From Herbaspirillum sp. RTI4 (GTDB lineage Bacteria > Pseudomonadota > Gammaproteobacteria > Burkholderiales > Burkholderiaceae_D): 64,000 nt of DNA. Below, in pieces: positions 9,302 to 18,052 of this stretch. A program made the translations under genes and the position numbers. The notes beneath the pieces are model-generated. The model had not been told where the DNA came from and searched no databases. It saw only the letters and a list, made by a program, of their open reading frames with translations. Location of the stretch: positions 1,860,001 to 1,924,000 of the forward strand of contig NZ_JAVIWQ010000002.1 of NCBI RefSeq assembly GCF_034313965.1. Reading direction: 5' to 3'. The first letter of the stretch is position 1, and every line of letters begins with the position of its first letter.

Positions 9302-10260
9302 CGAACAGTGCATCTTTAGGGCGTCCTGTAACTGATACTTATATTGGATCAGAGACGGTTGACTTATTTTCCCGCGCTATCTTACGGCTCAATACCTATT
9401 CAGATAAACGTCTGACACGTGAATGCAACTTCAAATGGAAGTCCGCTGAAACACAAAAAGAAACAGACAAACCAGATCCTATCCGCGTTTTGCAGGGCAT
9501 GTTGCCCTTTCGTGTTAGGCCGGAGTTGCCTGAGAATGGTACGACGTCTGTGACTGATGGTTCTCATATTTCCGAATCGCTTAATTCTTCATCCTCTTTA
9601 TCTGGCATCACAGAAAAGGTAGATTTGATATCGGAAACCGCATCTACAGCAGATCTGGGGCGGCATTGGGCATATTCTAAAAAGCATGGAGCACCCAACT
9701 CATCGGATAAGTTAGGTACGGAATCTGCATCTTCACAGTCCATTATTGCTAGTCCTGGAGGTCGGTTTCTTGATCGAGACTCCTTGCTCGGTATGTTGAC
9801 GACGCTTAAAAAAACGGATCGAATTTCGGAATTTTCACGAAAAAAAGATGAGTCCGTTGGCGTTGAATCAGCAGTGTTTCCGGTCGTTTCGGGAACACGG
9901 CAAACTGTTAATGTCGATACTTCGGCCTTGCTTGCTGAAAAACAGCGGCAGGGTGAGCCTACATTTACTCATCCACAGTGGGTGCCAGAGCCAGTCGAAC
10001 TTCAGAATAGCTCGAGCGCTCCACACAGCGGTTCGCAGTATGTATTTTCTTCATGGGGGAAATCGCACACAGTAAATCTGATGGTGTCTACCGATGGCCC
10101 TGCAATACGACTAAAACCATCTAATGTGGAGGTGGAAAGCGCACTCAAGAGCAGCGAGAAAAAAGATGCAGCATGGATTATCGAAGCCGCAGCGGAACCG
10201 GATGACCGCAGCGGGCTCCGTCGCCGTTACAAGCCAGAGCAAGAAGAACCCGCAGAATGA
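9280..10260 (+). CDS. sctP: Needle-length regulator SctP (InvJ/Spa32 type)
   Basis: 326 residues. A long Ser/Thr-rich, low-complexity N-terminal and central part is followed by a short conserved-looking C-terminal region (HTVNLMVSTDGPAIRLKPS, then SGLRRRYKPEQEE), the layout of the secreted ruler proteins that set needle length. The assignment leans on position between sctO and sctQ, since this family diverges quickly. The start lies inside sctO and the stop overlaps the sctQ start as ATGA, so translation is probably coupled. Confidence 0.7.
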   Translation: MSSKIQLTNSASLGRPVTDTYIGSETVDLFSRAILRLNTYSDKRLTRECNFKWKSAETQKETDKPDPIRVLQGMLPFRVRPELPENGTTSVTDGSHISESLNSSSSLSGITEKVDLISETASTADLGRHWAYSKKHGAPNSSDKLGTESASSQSIIASPGGRFLDRDSLLGMLTTLKKTDRISEFSRKKDESVGVESAVFPVVSGTRQTVNVDTSALLAEKQRQGEPTFTHPQWVPEPVELQNSSSAPHSGSQYVFSSWGKSHTVNLMVSTDGPAIRLKPSNVEVESALKSSEKKDAAWIIEAAAEPDDRSGLRRRYKPEQEEPAE

Positions 10261-11189
10261 TGAATCAGTTCCCACTTTTGCGCTGCGTAACTCAACGTGA
10301 TGCCGGCATTGAGCGCGCACTACCCTTTTTTCAATCCATGAATATCGATGCATGGATTACGTCTGTTTTGCCGTGGGGGCGTTACTTTCGGTTTCGTCTT
10401 ACTTATGAAAATTCTATTGCGAGCTGTCTTGTTGATGTTGATCAATGGGCGAATGTGCAATTTCCTGAATTAGGAGGGATCGCCTGGAGCGCAATGCCCG
10501 AGTGTGAACTACGACCTCTCGTCACTGCACTAGAAAAACCATTGATATTTGCACATCAATATTTCGATTATCGGAGTGCTGTTCTAATGGATATCGTTGA
10601 TGTCACCGCCAATAATCTGGCTACAGAATCGGCATTAGTTTGTTATTCGCATGAGGCAACTGTTTATTTTGAAGAGTTGCCGAAAATAAATCAGGACTTT
10701 CAAGCAAGTACCGTCCTTCCTTATTGTCTTACCGTCCCGGTCGAATTTTTAATTGGGAAAAGTGTTATATCGACTCAGCTATTTAAACGTATAGCTATAG
10801 GCGACGCGCTGTTGATCGAAGAAAAAATACAAGTTGCTCGAACATCGAATCAACATTTATTTACGTTTTCTCTTACTGGAAACGATATCACTATCAAGGA
10901 AATTATTATGCGTCAATACAATGCGCCGAGCGCCGTTTTGGAAGGGGAATCCGATTTAAATACAATTCATTTGGATCAACTTAAATTGGTAGTTGAAATT
11001 GTACTGGCACGCAAAGAATATACTGCGGCTGAACTGGTCACATTACAGAAAGGTGAGTTGATCACATTACCAGCAGATTCTCATCAAAAGGTCGATCTTG
11101 TCGTTAATAACAAAATAATTGCCTCAGGGGAGCTCGTACAAATCGATAATATTCTTGCTGTCCAGGTGCAGAGTTTGCAAAGAAATTAA
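10257..11189 (+). CDS. sctQ: Cytoplasmic sorting-platform protein SctQ (SpaO/Spa33)
   Basis: 310 residues, close to SpaO (303). The C-terminal SPOA domain is recognisable (LDQLKLVVEIVLARKEYTAAELVTLQKGELITLP, ending NKIIASGELVQIDNILAVQVQSL). SctQ builds the pods that receive effector-chaperone complexes beneath the membrane ring. The start overlaps sctP (ATGA). Met218, at 10908, is preceded by AAGGA with 7-base spacing and could start the short C-terminal form made by several SctQ genes. Confidence 0.88.
   Translation: MMNQFPLLRCVTQRDAGIERALPFFQSMNIDAWITSVLPWGRYFRFRLTYENSIASCLVDVDQWANVQFPELGGIAWSAMPECELRPLVTALEKPLIFAHQYFDYRSAVLMDIVDVTANNLATESALVCYSHEATVYFEELPKINQDFQASTVLPYCLTVPVEFLIGKSVISTQLFKRIAIGDALLIEEKIQVARTSNQHLFTFSLTGNDITIKEIIMRQYNAPSAVLEGESDLNTIHLDQLKLVVEIVLARKEYTAAELVTLQKGELITLPADSHQKVDLVVNNKIIASGELVQIDNILAVQVQSLQRN
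10908..11189 (+). CDS. sctQ: Putative internal translation product SctQ-C (93 residues)
   Basis: In-frame ATG at 10908, with AAGGA at 10896-10900 and a 7-base spacer, an excellent ribosome binding site in the middle of the gene. The product would be the SPOA2 half of SctQ. SpaO, Spa33 and YscQ are known to make such short forms from an internal start; they bind the full-length protein and are needed for, or assist, secretion. Position and size agree with those cases. Its use here is inferred. Confidence 0.6.
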   Translation: MRQYNAPSAVLEGESDLNTIHLDQLKLVVEIVLARKEYTAAELVTLQKGELITLPADSHQKVDLVVNNKIIASGELVQIDNILAVQVQSLQRN

Positions 11190-11195
11190 TCCGAT

Positions 11196-11876
11196 ATGAA
11201 TGATATGTCTTTGATTGCAATTCTTGCGATTGCATCACTATTACCCTTTTTGGTAGCAGCCGGAACCTGTTATATCAAATTTTCGATCGTATTCGTTTTG
11301 TTACGTAATGCGTTGGGCTTGCAGCAGGTCCCTTCAAACATGGTGCTTAATAGCATTGCGTTAATGCTGTCGATGTTTGTGATGCAGCCGGTGATGCAGG
11401 ATACTTATAACCATTATGTCAGTAGCCATGCAACACTTAATAGTGTTTCATCAGTAAAAAATTTCATAGAGACTGGCTTAAATAGTTACAAGGATTATCT
11501 TCGTAAATACAGTGATTCAGATCTGACCCAATTTTTTGAAAAAGCACAGAAGTCTCGAATTGAAGACCTTGGCCCTGCCAATAAAAATAGTTATTTTTCA
11601 GCGAAAGACGATCAAGACGATGCATCACTTTTCTCTCTTTTGCCTGCTTATGCGTTGAGTGAGATAAAGGATGCTTTCAAAATTGGGTTTTATTTGTATT
11701 TACCATTCGTTGTTATTGATCTTGTCGTCTCGAGCATCTTGTTAGCACTGGGGATGATGATGATGAGTCCTGTGACGATATCTGTTCCGATCAAGCTGAT
11801 TTTGTTTGTGGCGATGGATGGCTGGACCATGCTCTCAAAAGGACTGGTTATGCAGTACCTCGATCTGGCGCACTGA
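11196..11876 (+). CDS. sctR: Export apparatus protein SctR (SpaP)
   Basis: 226-residue membrane protein (SpaP is 224). SctR forms the main part of the helical RST export pore. Seen: N-terminal helix LIAILAIASLLPFLVAAGTCYIKFSIVFVLLRNALGLQQVPSNM, the family signature, and C-terminal helices ending in VAMDGWTMLSKGLVMQYL. The start is 6 bases after the sctQ stop. It is intact. Confidence 0.95.
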   Translation: MNDMSLIAILAIASLLPFLVAAGTCYIKFSIVFVLLRNALGLQQVPSNMVLNSIALMLSMFVMQPVMQDTYNHYVSSHATLNSVSSVKNFIETGLNSYKDYLRKYSDSDLTQFFEKAQKSRIEDLGPANKNSYFSAKDDQDDASLFSLLPAYALSEIKDAFKIGFYLYLPFVVIDLVVSSILLALGMMMMSPVTISVPIKLILFVAMDGWTMLSKGLVMQYLDLAH

Positions 11877-11889
11877 TGGCGGGTAAATT

Positions 11890-12147
11890 ATGGACAACTT
11901 ACTTTTCGCAGGAAACAAAACCTTGCAATTGGCACTGCTGTTATCCGCACTCCCTGTCGTGGTCGCAACGGTGATCGGATTGCTGGTCGGCTTGCTTCAA
12001 ACAGTAACGCAGCTGCAAGAGCAAACTTTGCCATTCGGTGTCAAGTTGCTGGCAGTAGTGATTTGCCTCTTGTTGACTACAGGATGGTATGGCGAGCATC
12101 TACTTAATTTTGCGGAACAAACCATGAGGTTTGCACTGAGTCGTTAA
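11890..12147 (+). CDS. sctS: Export apparatus protein SctS (SpaQ)
   Basis: 85 residues with two hydrophobic helices ([26 protein letters not shown] and [22 protein letters not shown]). The [14 protein letters not shown] turn is typical of the family. Four copies of SctS join the SctRST pore. Length and order (R-S-T-U) match SPI-1. Confidence 0.94.
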   Translation: MDNLLFAGNKTLQLALLLSALPVVVATVIGLLVGLLQTVTQLQEQTLPFGVKLLAVVICLLLTTGWYGEHLLNFAEQTMRFALSR

Positions 12148-12164
12148 GCTCAGGCATATCGTTG

Positions 12165-12941
12165 ATGTCAATGATGGCGTTTTTAAATGAAATTTCACAG
12201 GCATGGGGCGGAGTCATGCTTGCTTTCGCGCGCATCAGCGTCTGTTTTTATATCTTGCCATTCTTAAATAAAAGCGTCTTGATCGGAGCTGCCGCTCGTA
12301 ATTCAGTGATCGTGATCGTGATTGTTGGAATATGGCCAATGATTGCGGCACCGTTGCCGGCGTTGGATGCAATAGATCTTTTGTTTCTCGGATTGAAAGA
12401 AGCCCTCGTCGGACTAGGAATGGGCATGGTACTCGCGATGCCGTTTTGGGTGTTTCACGCTATGGGTGCCTGGATCGATAATCAACGTGGGGCAACAATA
12501 AGCAGCAGTATTGATCCGTTGAATGGCATTGATTCAACAGAGATGTCAAATTTTCTTCACTTGTTTTGCATTGTTATATTTCTTGAAAATGGAGGCATGC
12601 TGAACGTGATAGAGGCAATTTCAGACAGTTATCGGCTTGTCGGTTTGTTAGAGTGGAATGGCATTGATTTTAATAAATGTGTGCAAGTCATTCCTAGACT
12701 GATATCAAAATCGCTCTCGTTATCAGCGCCTATCTTATTGGTCTTATTTCTTAGTGAAATTCTTTTGGGGATACTGTCACGATTTACACCTCAGTTGAAC
12801 GCATTTTCGATTTCACTTGGAATCAAGTCAGTCATTGCATTGACAGTTTTGTTAATGTACTTCGTCCCCCTTTTGTCGGTCCAGATTGTTGAATTAGGAA
12901 GAGCAGGTGTGGCAGTTGAACTTTTTAACGGGGTTCAATAA
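12165..12941 (+). CDS. sctT: Export apparatus protein SctT (SpaR)
   Basis: 258-residue multi-helix membrane protein (SpaR is 263) that caps the export pore. Conserved features include AFARISVCFYILPFLN, the GAWIDNQRGATISSSIDPLNG segment, and LFLSEILLGILSRFTPQLNAFSISLGIKS. The ATG at 12165 is preferred to the TTG one codon upstream. The ATGs at 12171 and 12174 are alternatives. Its stop codon is one base before the sctU start. Confidence 0.94.
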   Translation: MSMMAFLNEISQAWGGVMLAFARISVCFYILPFLNKSVLIGAAARNSVIVIVIVGIWPMIAAPLPALDAIDLLFLGLKEALVGLGMGMVLAMPFWVFHAMGAWIDNQRGATISSSIDPLNGIDSTEMSNFLHLFCIVIFLENGGMLNVIEAISDSYRLVGLLEWNGIDFNKCVQVIPRLISKSLSLSAPILLVLFLSEILLGILSRFTPQLNAFSISLGIKSVIALTVLLMYFVPLLSVQIVELGRAGVAVELFNGVQ

Positions 12942-12942
12942 C

Positions 12943-14010
12943 ATGTCATCAATGAAAACAGAGCTACCAACACAAAAAAAATTACGCGATGAGGCCAAAA
13001 AAGGGAAAACATTCAAAGCTCATGATCAGATTGTAGCTGCAGTACTGATAATTGGCGGGGCCTATTTATATTGGGTGTTCAGTTTATCGACTATCAGCAA
13101 TTTATTACAAGCAACGATTGCTAGTGGTTTTAGAATATATCCAGAAGAGTATTTCTCTGAATTGGTCTGGATATTTTTGAAGCTAGTCATGCCATTTATC
13201 GTTATTTGTACAATTCCCATTATTGTGTTTTCAGTTTGGCAAAGTGGATTTACTTTGGCTTTTGAAGCACTACATCCAAATATATCAAACCTTAATCCAG
13301 TAAATGGTTTTAAAAAATTATTCAAAATTAAAACAATAAAAGATACTTTCAAGGCCTTACTATATTTGCCCGTTGTGTTTGTATCAGGATATGTTTTTTG
13401 GAAAATATATCAAGAATGGATTTTTTCTCAAATTTACATGAATGGGGCAAATATAGGCCTCACCTGGGTCAAGTTAGCTTTTTTTTTATTAGTATTTTAT
13501 TTGATAATCGGACTTCCAATTTTGCTTGTAGATGCATTTGTTGAATATCTCTTATTTATTAAAGATATGCGAATGGAAAAGCGAGAAATAAAGCAAGAAC
13601 ACAAGCAAAGTGAAGGGGATCCAGAGGTTAAAGAAAAGCGACGTTCTTTGCATACCGAATTGCTTTCAACTCAGGTCAAGTCTGATATCAGTAATTCCCA
13701 ATTTATATTGGCGAATCCAACTCACATTGCAATGGGTGTTTTTTATCAGGAAAAATACATGCCTATGCCGTTTGTTTCAGTTCGTGAAATAGATCACCGT
13801 GCGCGTGCCGTCATTGCATACGCTAAAGAGATCGGTATCCCCGTCGTCAGAGATGTTCCTTTGGCTCGTAAATTATATAAACAGTGTGGCATTTATACGT
13901 TCATTCCAAGTGACGCGATAGATTCTATATGTCGCATCCTTGCCTGGTTGAAAGAGGTGGAATCTGCAGGATTGCCATATTTTGCTTCAGAAATATCAGA
14001 TGGTTCTTAA
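12943..14010 (+). CDS. sctU: Export switch protein SctU (SpaS), NPTH autoprotease
   Basis: 355 residues (SpaS 356). The ATG at 12943 gives MSSMKTELPTQKKLRDEAKKG, collinear with the SpaS N-terminus; an open frame extends 12 codons upstream into sctT but is not needed. Four membrane helices are followed by a cytoplasmic domain containing the self-cleaving NPTH motif with Asn at residue 258, the same number as in SpaS. Cleavage sets the change from needle to translocator export. All key residues are present. Confidence 0.95.
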   Translation: MSSMKTELPTQKKLRDEAKKGKTFKAHDQIVAAVLIIGGAYLYWVFSLSTISNLLQATIASGFRIYPEEYFSELVWIFLKLVMPFIVICTIPIIVFSVWQSGFTLAFEALHPNISNLNPVNGFKKLFKIKTIKDTFKALLYLPVVFVSGYVFWKIYQEWIFSQIYMNGANIGLTWVKLAFFLLVFYLIIGLPILLVDAFVEYLLFIKDMRMEKREIKQEHKQSEGDPEVKEKRRSLHTELLSTQVKSDISNSQFILANPTHIAMGVFYQEKYMPMPFVSVREIDHRARAVIAYAKEIGIPVVRDVPLARKLYKQCGIYTFIPSDAIDSICRILAWLKEVESAGLPYFASEISDGS

Positions 14011-14204
14011 TTTATTTTTTAAAAAAATAAGTAATTAATATTCTATAGAAATAGTAAATATACGATAAATTTTCAATCGAATAATATTTTTTTTAAAAAT
14101 AAAAACTATAAAGTGATCGAAATATTAGTTGGTTATTGAAAGTCAAATTTACCGATCAATGATTAAATATCAATAAATGAGTGTCTTATTTGCATGAGGA
14201 ATAA
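14011..14204 (+). promoter_or_regulatory. AT-rich spacer before the translocator operon
   Basis: 194 bases, strongly AT-rich, between sctU and the sicA homologue. Directly after the sctU stop is an AT-only palindrome (TTATTTTTT / AAAAAATAA, 14012-14030). In SPI-1 the sicA operon has its own promoter driven by the AraC-type regulator InvF with SicA. By analogy the promoter should lie here, but I cannot point to a specific site. A clear ribosome site GAGGA stands before the sicA ATG. Confidence 0.4.
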
Positions 14205-14771
14205 ATGAAAAAAAAACATGGATATGATAGCCCCAAGGTAGAAAAACAATCTGATACTAAAAGTAGTGGAACACCCAGTATGGGTACGCTTGATGCTGAA
14301 AACACAATTTCTAAAATGCTATTTGATGCCGTAATGGGTGGGGCTACACTAAAAGACGTTCGAGGTGTTTCTGATGATTTAATGAGTGGCTTATATGCAT
14401 ATGCCTATAAATTTTATGAGCAAGGTCGCTTAGATGAGGCGGAGACTTTTTTTCGTTTTCTATGTTTGTACGATTTTTACAATCCTGAATATGCAATGGG
14501 GTTGGCCGCCGTACATCAATTAAAAAAAGAGTATCAAAAAGCTGTCGATGTTTACGCATTGGCATTCGCTCTTGGCAATAATGATTACAGAGCAATGTTT
14601 TATGTAGGTCAGTGTAATTTATCTTTAAGAAAACCCGCCAAGGCCAAGCAGTGTTTTGATCTTGTTATTCAAAATTGCAGCGATGATGATCTTAAAAAGC
14701 GCGCGTTTATTTACAGAGATGGAATAACAGACACGACAGTTTCTGATGAAATAGAAGAATGCAAAGACTAA
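14205..14771 (+). CDS. sicA: Translocator chaperone, SicA/IpgC family (TPR)
   Basis: 188 residues. From about residue 30 it is collinear with Salmonella SicA (165 residues): ISKMLFDAVMGGATLKDVRGV, GLYAYAYKFYEQGRLDEAETFFRFLCLYDFYNPEYAMGLAA, then TPR repeats. SicA binds SipB and SipC homologues before export and also co-activates InvF. The N-terminus is some 20 residues longer than in SicA. ATG is followed by nine A (14208-14216, Lys-Lys-Lys), a place where RNA polymerase or ribosome slippage would silence the gene. Confidence 0.92.
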   Translation: MKKKHGYDSPKVEKQSDTKSSGTPSMGTLDAENTISKMLFDAVMGGATLKDVRGVSDDLMSGLYAYAYKFYEQGRLDEAETFFRFLCLYDFYNPEYAMGLAAVHQLKKEYQKAVDVYALAFALGNNDYRAMFYVGQCNLSLRKPAKAKQCFDLVIQNCSDDDLKKRAFIYRDGITDTTVSDEIEECKD

Positions 14772-14807
14772 TTTTTTATTCACTGCCATCTGATAAGGAA
14801 TAAATAT

Positions 14808-16646
14808 ATGACGATTACTGTGCAGGGTATGTCCCATGTAAATTTAAATTTTCCTCGGGCCGATGCCGTAATTCCATTGCCTGGAGGAGTAGGAATTAAA
14901 TTAGAAACTACTGTGGACGAAGCACTGGTAAGGCTTGTACAAGTTAAAGACAATATTAAGAATTCTTTTGCTATTGCTAACGAAGGTAGGCCTAGATTAG
15001 TTGCCCCTGACGCTAATGCGTTGCCCCAGGCATTAGGTGATGAATCAAAAATATCAGATCCTTCTGCCATGCTGGTATTACTGATATCAAGGATTGAAAA
15101 AATATTATCGACGGACAGTTTTCAAACGCAATTTGAGCGGTTGACACACATTCTTGATCGTCAGGGGATACGTGATGCAGAGCTACAGCTGACCGTTGAT
15201 CGTTATGAAAAATTGATTGATGAAAAATTAAAACAGACTGCCGCCTTACGATCTGCCTCTCAAGAAGTATCGGATGTTTTGAATGAATTAAAAAAAGCTA
15301 ATTTTGAACTTACTTTATCGAGGGAAAGATTAAAGCAAGTTGTTTCTATGGAAATAGAATTGGCAAACTTGCCCCTAAACTCGCTTGAGTATTTCGATGC
15401 TCTCAAGAGACTTGATGATGTTAAGCGGTCCAATCCTGATGCTCAACAGTCAGCCTTGATTGCGGAGCGCCAAGTTGCTCAGTTAAAAGCACGCCTGGAA
15501 AATGGGTCACATGTTGTTGTAAATTTAGGTGAGGTATTGCTCACGAAAAATAACCAGCTAGCCGAACTAGATAAAAAAACAAACTTGAGTATTTTATTGC
15601 CACCGGAGGGAATAGTACGTAATCGCTCAGTTGAAGAAAAAATAGATGAATTGATGGCACTTTTATCGGAAGTAATGGCAAATGTAAGTGAAAACGATTT
15701 AAAAGAAAAATTACATATTTTCAATAAACAGCTTGAAGCACAACAATTAGCTGCGCGGAAAAAATCTGATGAGTATGAGGCCCGTGTTGCGGAAGAGAAG
15801 AAGAAACGTGATGCCCTTGGTATTTTCGGGAAAATAATGGGATGGTTATTAGCTATCGCATCATTGGTCGCAGGGGTCTTTACTGGCGGCGCTACTTTGA
15901 TTGTAGCTGTAGCCATGGTTGCAGTATTGGTTGCTGAAGAAGCTGGTTTTTCGCTGATGAAAAAAATCATGGACCCGCTTATGGAAAACGTGATTAAGCC
16001 ATTGATTAAATTAATTAGTAAGGCAATTGAAGAGTTTAACTTAAGCATGGGTGTTGACTCTGAAACCGCTCGCCTGCGTGGAACAGTTGCTGCCAGTATT
16101 CTTTCCGTACTGCTTGTGGTTGCCGTTATTGTTGCCGCAGTATTGGTTACAAAAGGAGCTGCTGGAAAAAGTTTAAAAAACTTCACTGAACAAATATCGG
16201 AAGCGATTACAAAAATGTTACCGAAAGTGATTGGGACGGGAATGAAAAATATGAATTCAGCACTCACAAATTTACCTACTTTATTACGCTCCCCTCTTAT
16301 CAAGTCTGGTTTGATTACTGATGCCAATATTTCTCGTTTAGTTAGTGGCGTGCATATTGGGGCTCATTCTACTCAGGCTGGCGTTGCGGTAGGCACCTCT
16401 ATTTTAGATATCGACCTTGCTAAAGGCGGAGTTGATGCTGCAAAAATAATGGCTGAAATTGAGTTATCAGGTACTTTGCGACAGATTTTTCAAAGCATGG
16501 TGCCGCAGGCATTGGAAGAATTTGCTTCTACAAGTCAGCAGATTAAAGCGATGCAAGAAAAACTTCTTGAAGTAAAAAATATTGAAGATAGTGTGATGAA
16601 GTTTATTTTTCAAAAAATAAATTCTAATAGCATTAATCGAGCTTGA
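14808..16646 (+). CDS. sipB: Translocon pore protein SctE (SipB/IpaB/BipB)
   Basis: 612 residues (SipB 593). Layout of the major translocator: a long coiled-coil N-terminal half (about residues 90-340), a hydrophobic hairpin with helices near 342-386 (GWLLAIASLVAGVFTGGATL) and 425-447 (ILSVLLVVAVIVAAVLVTKG), and an amphipathic C-terminus. It inserts into the host membrane with SipC to form the pore. It lies directly after its chaperone gene with a 36-base gap. No break is seen. Confidence 0.92.
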   Translation: MTITVQGMSHVNLNFPRADAVIPLPGGVGIKLETTVDEALVRLVQVKDNIKNSFAIANEGRPRLVAPDANALPQALGDESKISDPSAMLVLLISRIEKILSTDSFQTQFERLTHILDRQGIRDAELQLTVDRYEKLIDEKLKQTAALRSASQEVSDVLNELKKANFELTLSRERLKQVVSMEIELANLPLNSLEYFDALKRLDDVKRSNPDAQQSALIAERQVAQLKARLENGSHVVVNLGEVLLTKNNQLAELDKKTNLSILLPPEGIVRNRSVEEKIDELMALLSEVMANVSENDLKEKLHIFNKQLEAQQLAARKKSDEYEARVAEEKKKRDALGIFGKIMGWLLAIASLVAGVFTGGATLIVAVAMVAVLVAEEAGFSLMKKIMDPLMENVIKPLIKLISKAIEEFNLSMGVDSETARLRGTVAASILSVLLVVAVIVAAVLVTKGAAGKSLKNFTEQISEAITKMLPKVIGTGMKNMNSALTNLPTLLRSPLIKSGLITDANISRLVSGVHIGAHSTQAGVAVGTSILDIDLAKGGVDAAKIMAEIELSGTLRQIFQSMVPQALEEFASTSQQIKAMQEKLLEVKNIEDSVMKFIFQKINSNSINRA

Positions 16647-16708
16647 CTTTATAAATTTGATGCTTATTAAGTAAAATTTTTATAACACTTATGGATGGAA
16701 TATTTAAC

Positions 16709-17959
16709 ATGTCTATATTAACGAATACAAATTTTCCTATTTTTAGAAATTCTAAAATTTTAAGCGACATAACAGGGACTGAATCGGTTGTCGGAAGCAA
16801 CGATAATTTAAATCCGAATGAAAAAGTGGCTACTCGTAGTAATAAATTTTCTGGGATTGAAAAAAGTCCCCATTTAAATAATCTTTATTTTAATGAATCG
16901 GGATTATCAGGACGGAAAAATGACGCTTTTCCTCTTTTACTTACTCCGTCAAAGGGAGTTTTGCCATCTGCAAATATGATAGTCGACGGTTTGAATCTTA
17001 CAGATCAATCTGGGACTATTTCAGTGCCAATTAATAAGTCTATTATTGATGATGATATATTACAGCCTGAATTTTTCATTTCTTTAGAGTCGAAATTAAA
17101 TGGTCTGATTAACTTAGATAATAAATCCGATCCGACTATATTGCACATGAGTAAAAATGAACTTAATTCAAATCAAATTGATTTTAAAACGGATTTATTG
17201 TTTGATTTGCTTCTTTTAGTTTTTAATTTGCAATTAAAAATGTCAGCAGCATCCCGTGACGTTAGTTCTATTTTAACAAAAATGGCTTGGTTCTCGGCCG
17301 TAGCACAGGGCGGAAAAATGGTTTCAGAAGCACAAGCCCGTCTCTTTGGTTCTATAGGTAACTTAGCTGGTACTTTAGTACTTTCTGGCGCTGGATATTC
17401 TAGGTCATTAATGGCACAAAAGAAAGTATTAAATCACTCAATTCCAACCAAAGATGGTATGAATTTACGTAGCGAAAAAATCAAAATATTAAAAAAACGA
17501 GAAGCCAATCCTTCAGAATTAAAAAATAATGAAGGAAAAATAATTGGTGAAAAATCTTTGAACGGCGAGCAAACTGAAATCAAATTCGCTGATCCTCGAA
17601 TGGATAAATTAAGTAATGACAAAGATGTCTTACGCAAGGAAATTAACACCTCTAGTATTAAGTACGATGAGATTCAATCAAAAGTCGTAGTAATGCAATC
17701 ACAGGGACAACTTCTTTCTGCAACGGCAATGCCGCTCGGAAATATGTCTAATTCTATAAGTGAAATTAGTGCTGCGAGTCACCGGCAGGATCAACGACTA
17801 TTTGAGATGAGTGGTCAAATTAATAATCAACTCGCACAGGATCAGATTTCCGGAGCGGTTAAAGAAGTTGAGTCCCGCGAAAAAATATTACAAATAATGA
17901 ATCAAATTGCTGAATCTCAAAGGTCATTAATGGATTCATTCTCGAATAGAAGATCATAA
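16709..17959 (+). CDS. sipC: Translocon protein SctB (SipC/IpaC/BipC)
   Basis: 416 residues from the ATG at 16709 (SipC 409); an upstream in-frame ATG at 16691 would add six. A hydrophobic stretch (LFDLLLLVFNLQLKMSAASRDVSS, then GSIGNLAGTLVLSGAGYSR) and a C-terminal coiled-coil region rich in Ser/Gln (SHRQDQRLFEMSGQINNQLAQ) agree with the family. In SPI-1 the C-terminus of SipC also nucleates actin. Codon use is very AT-rich, more so than the apparatus genes. Confidence 0.87.
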   Translation: MSILTNTNFPIFRNSKILSDITGTESVVGSNDNLNPNEKVATRSNKFSGIEKSPHLNNLYFNESGLSGRKNDAFPLLLTPSKGVLPSANMIVDGLNLTDQSGTISVPINKSIIDDDILQPEFFISLESKLNGLINLDNKSDPTILHMSKNELNSNQIDFKTDLLFDLLLLVFNLQLKMSAASRDVSSILTKMAWFSAVAQGGKMVSEAQARLFGSIGNLAGTLVLSGAGYSRSLMAQKKVLNHSIPTKDGMNLRSEKIKILKKREANPSELKNNEGKIIGEKSLNGEQTEIKFADPRMDKLSNDKDVLRKEINTSSIKYDEIQSKVVVMQSQGQLLSATAMPLGNMSNSISEISAASHRQDQRLFEMSGQINNQLAQDQISGAVKEVESREKILQIMNQIAESQRSLMDSFSNRRS

Positions 17960-18052
17960 TTAATAGCAATAAATACTTATATGATGTTTTATGTTTCATG
18001 AATTTCTAAGTAACTAATGAAATTTATTATTAATTAATATCGAAAGCTAGTT

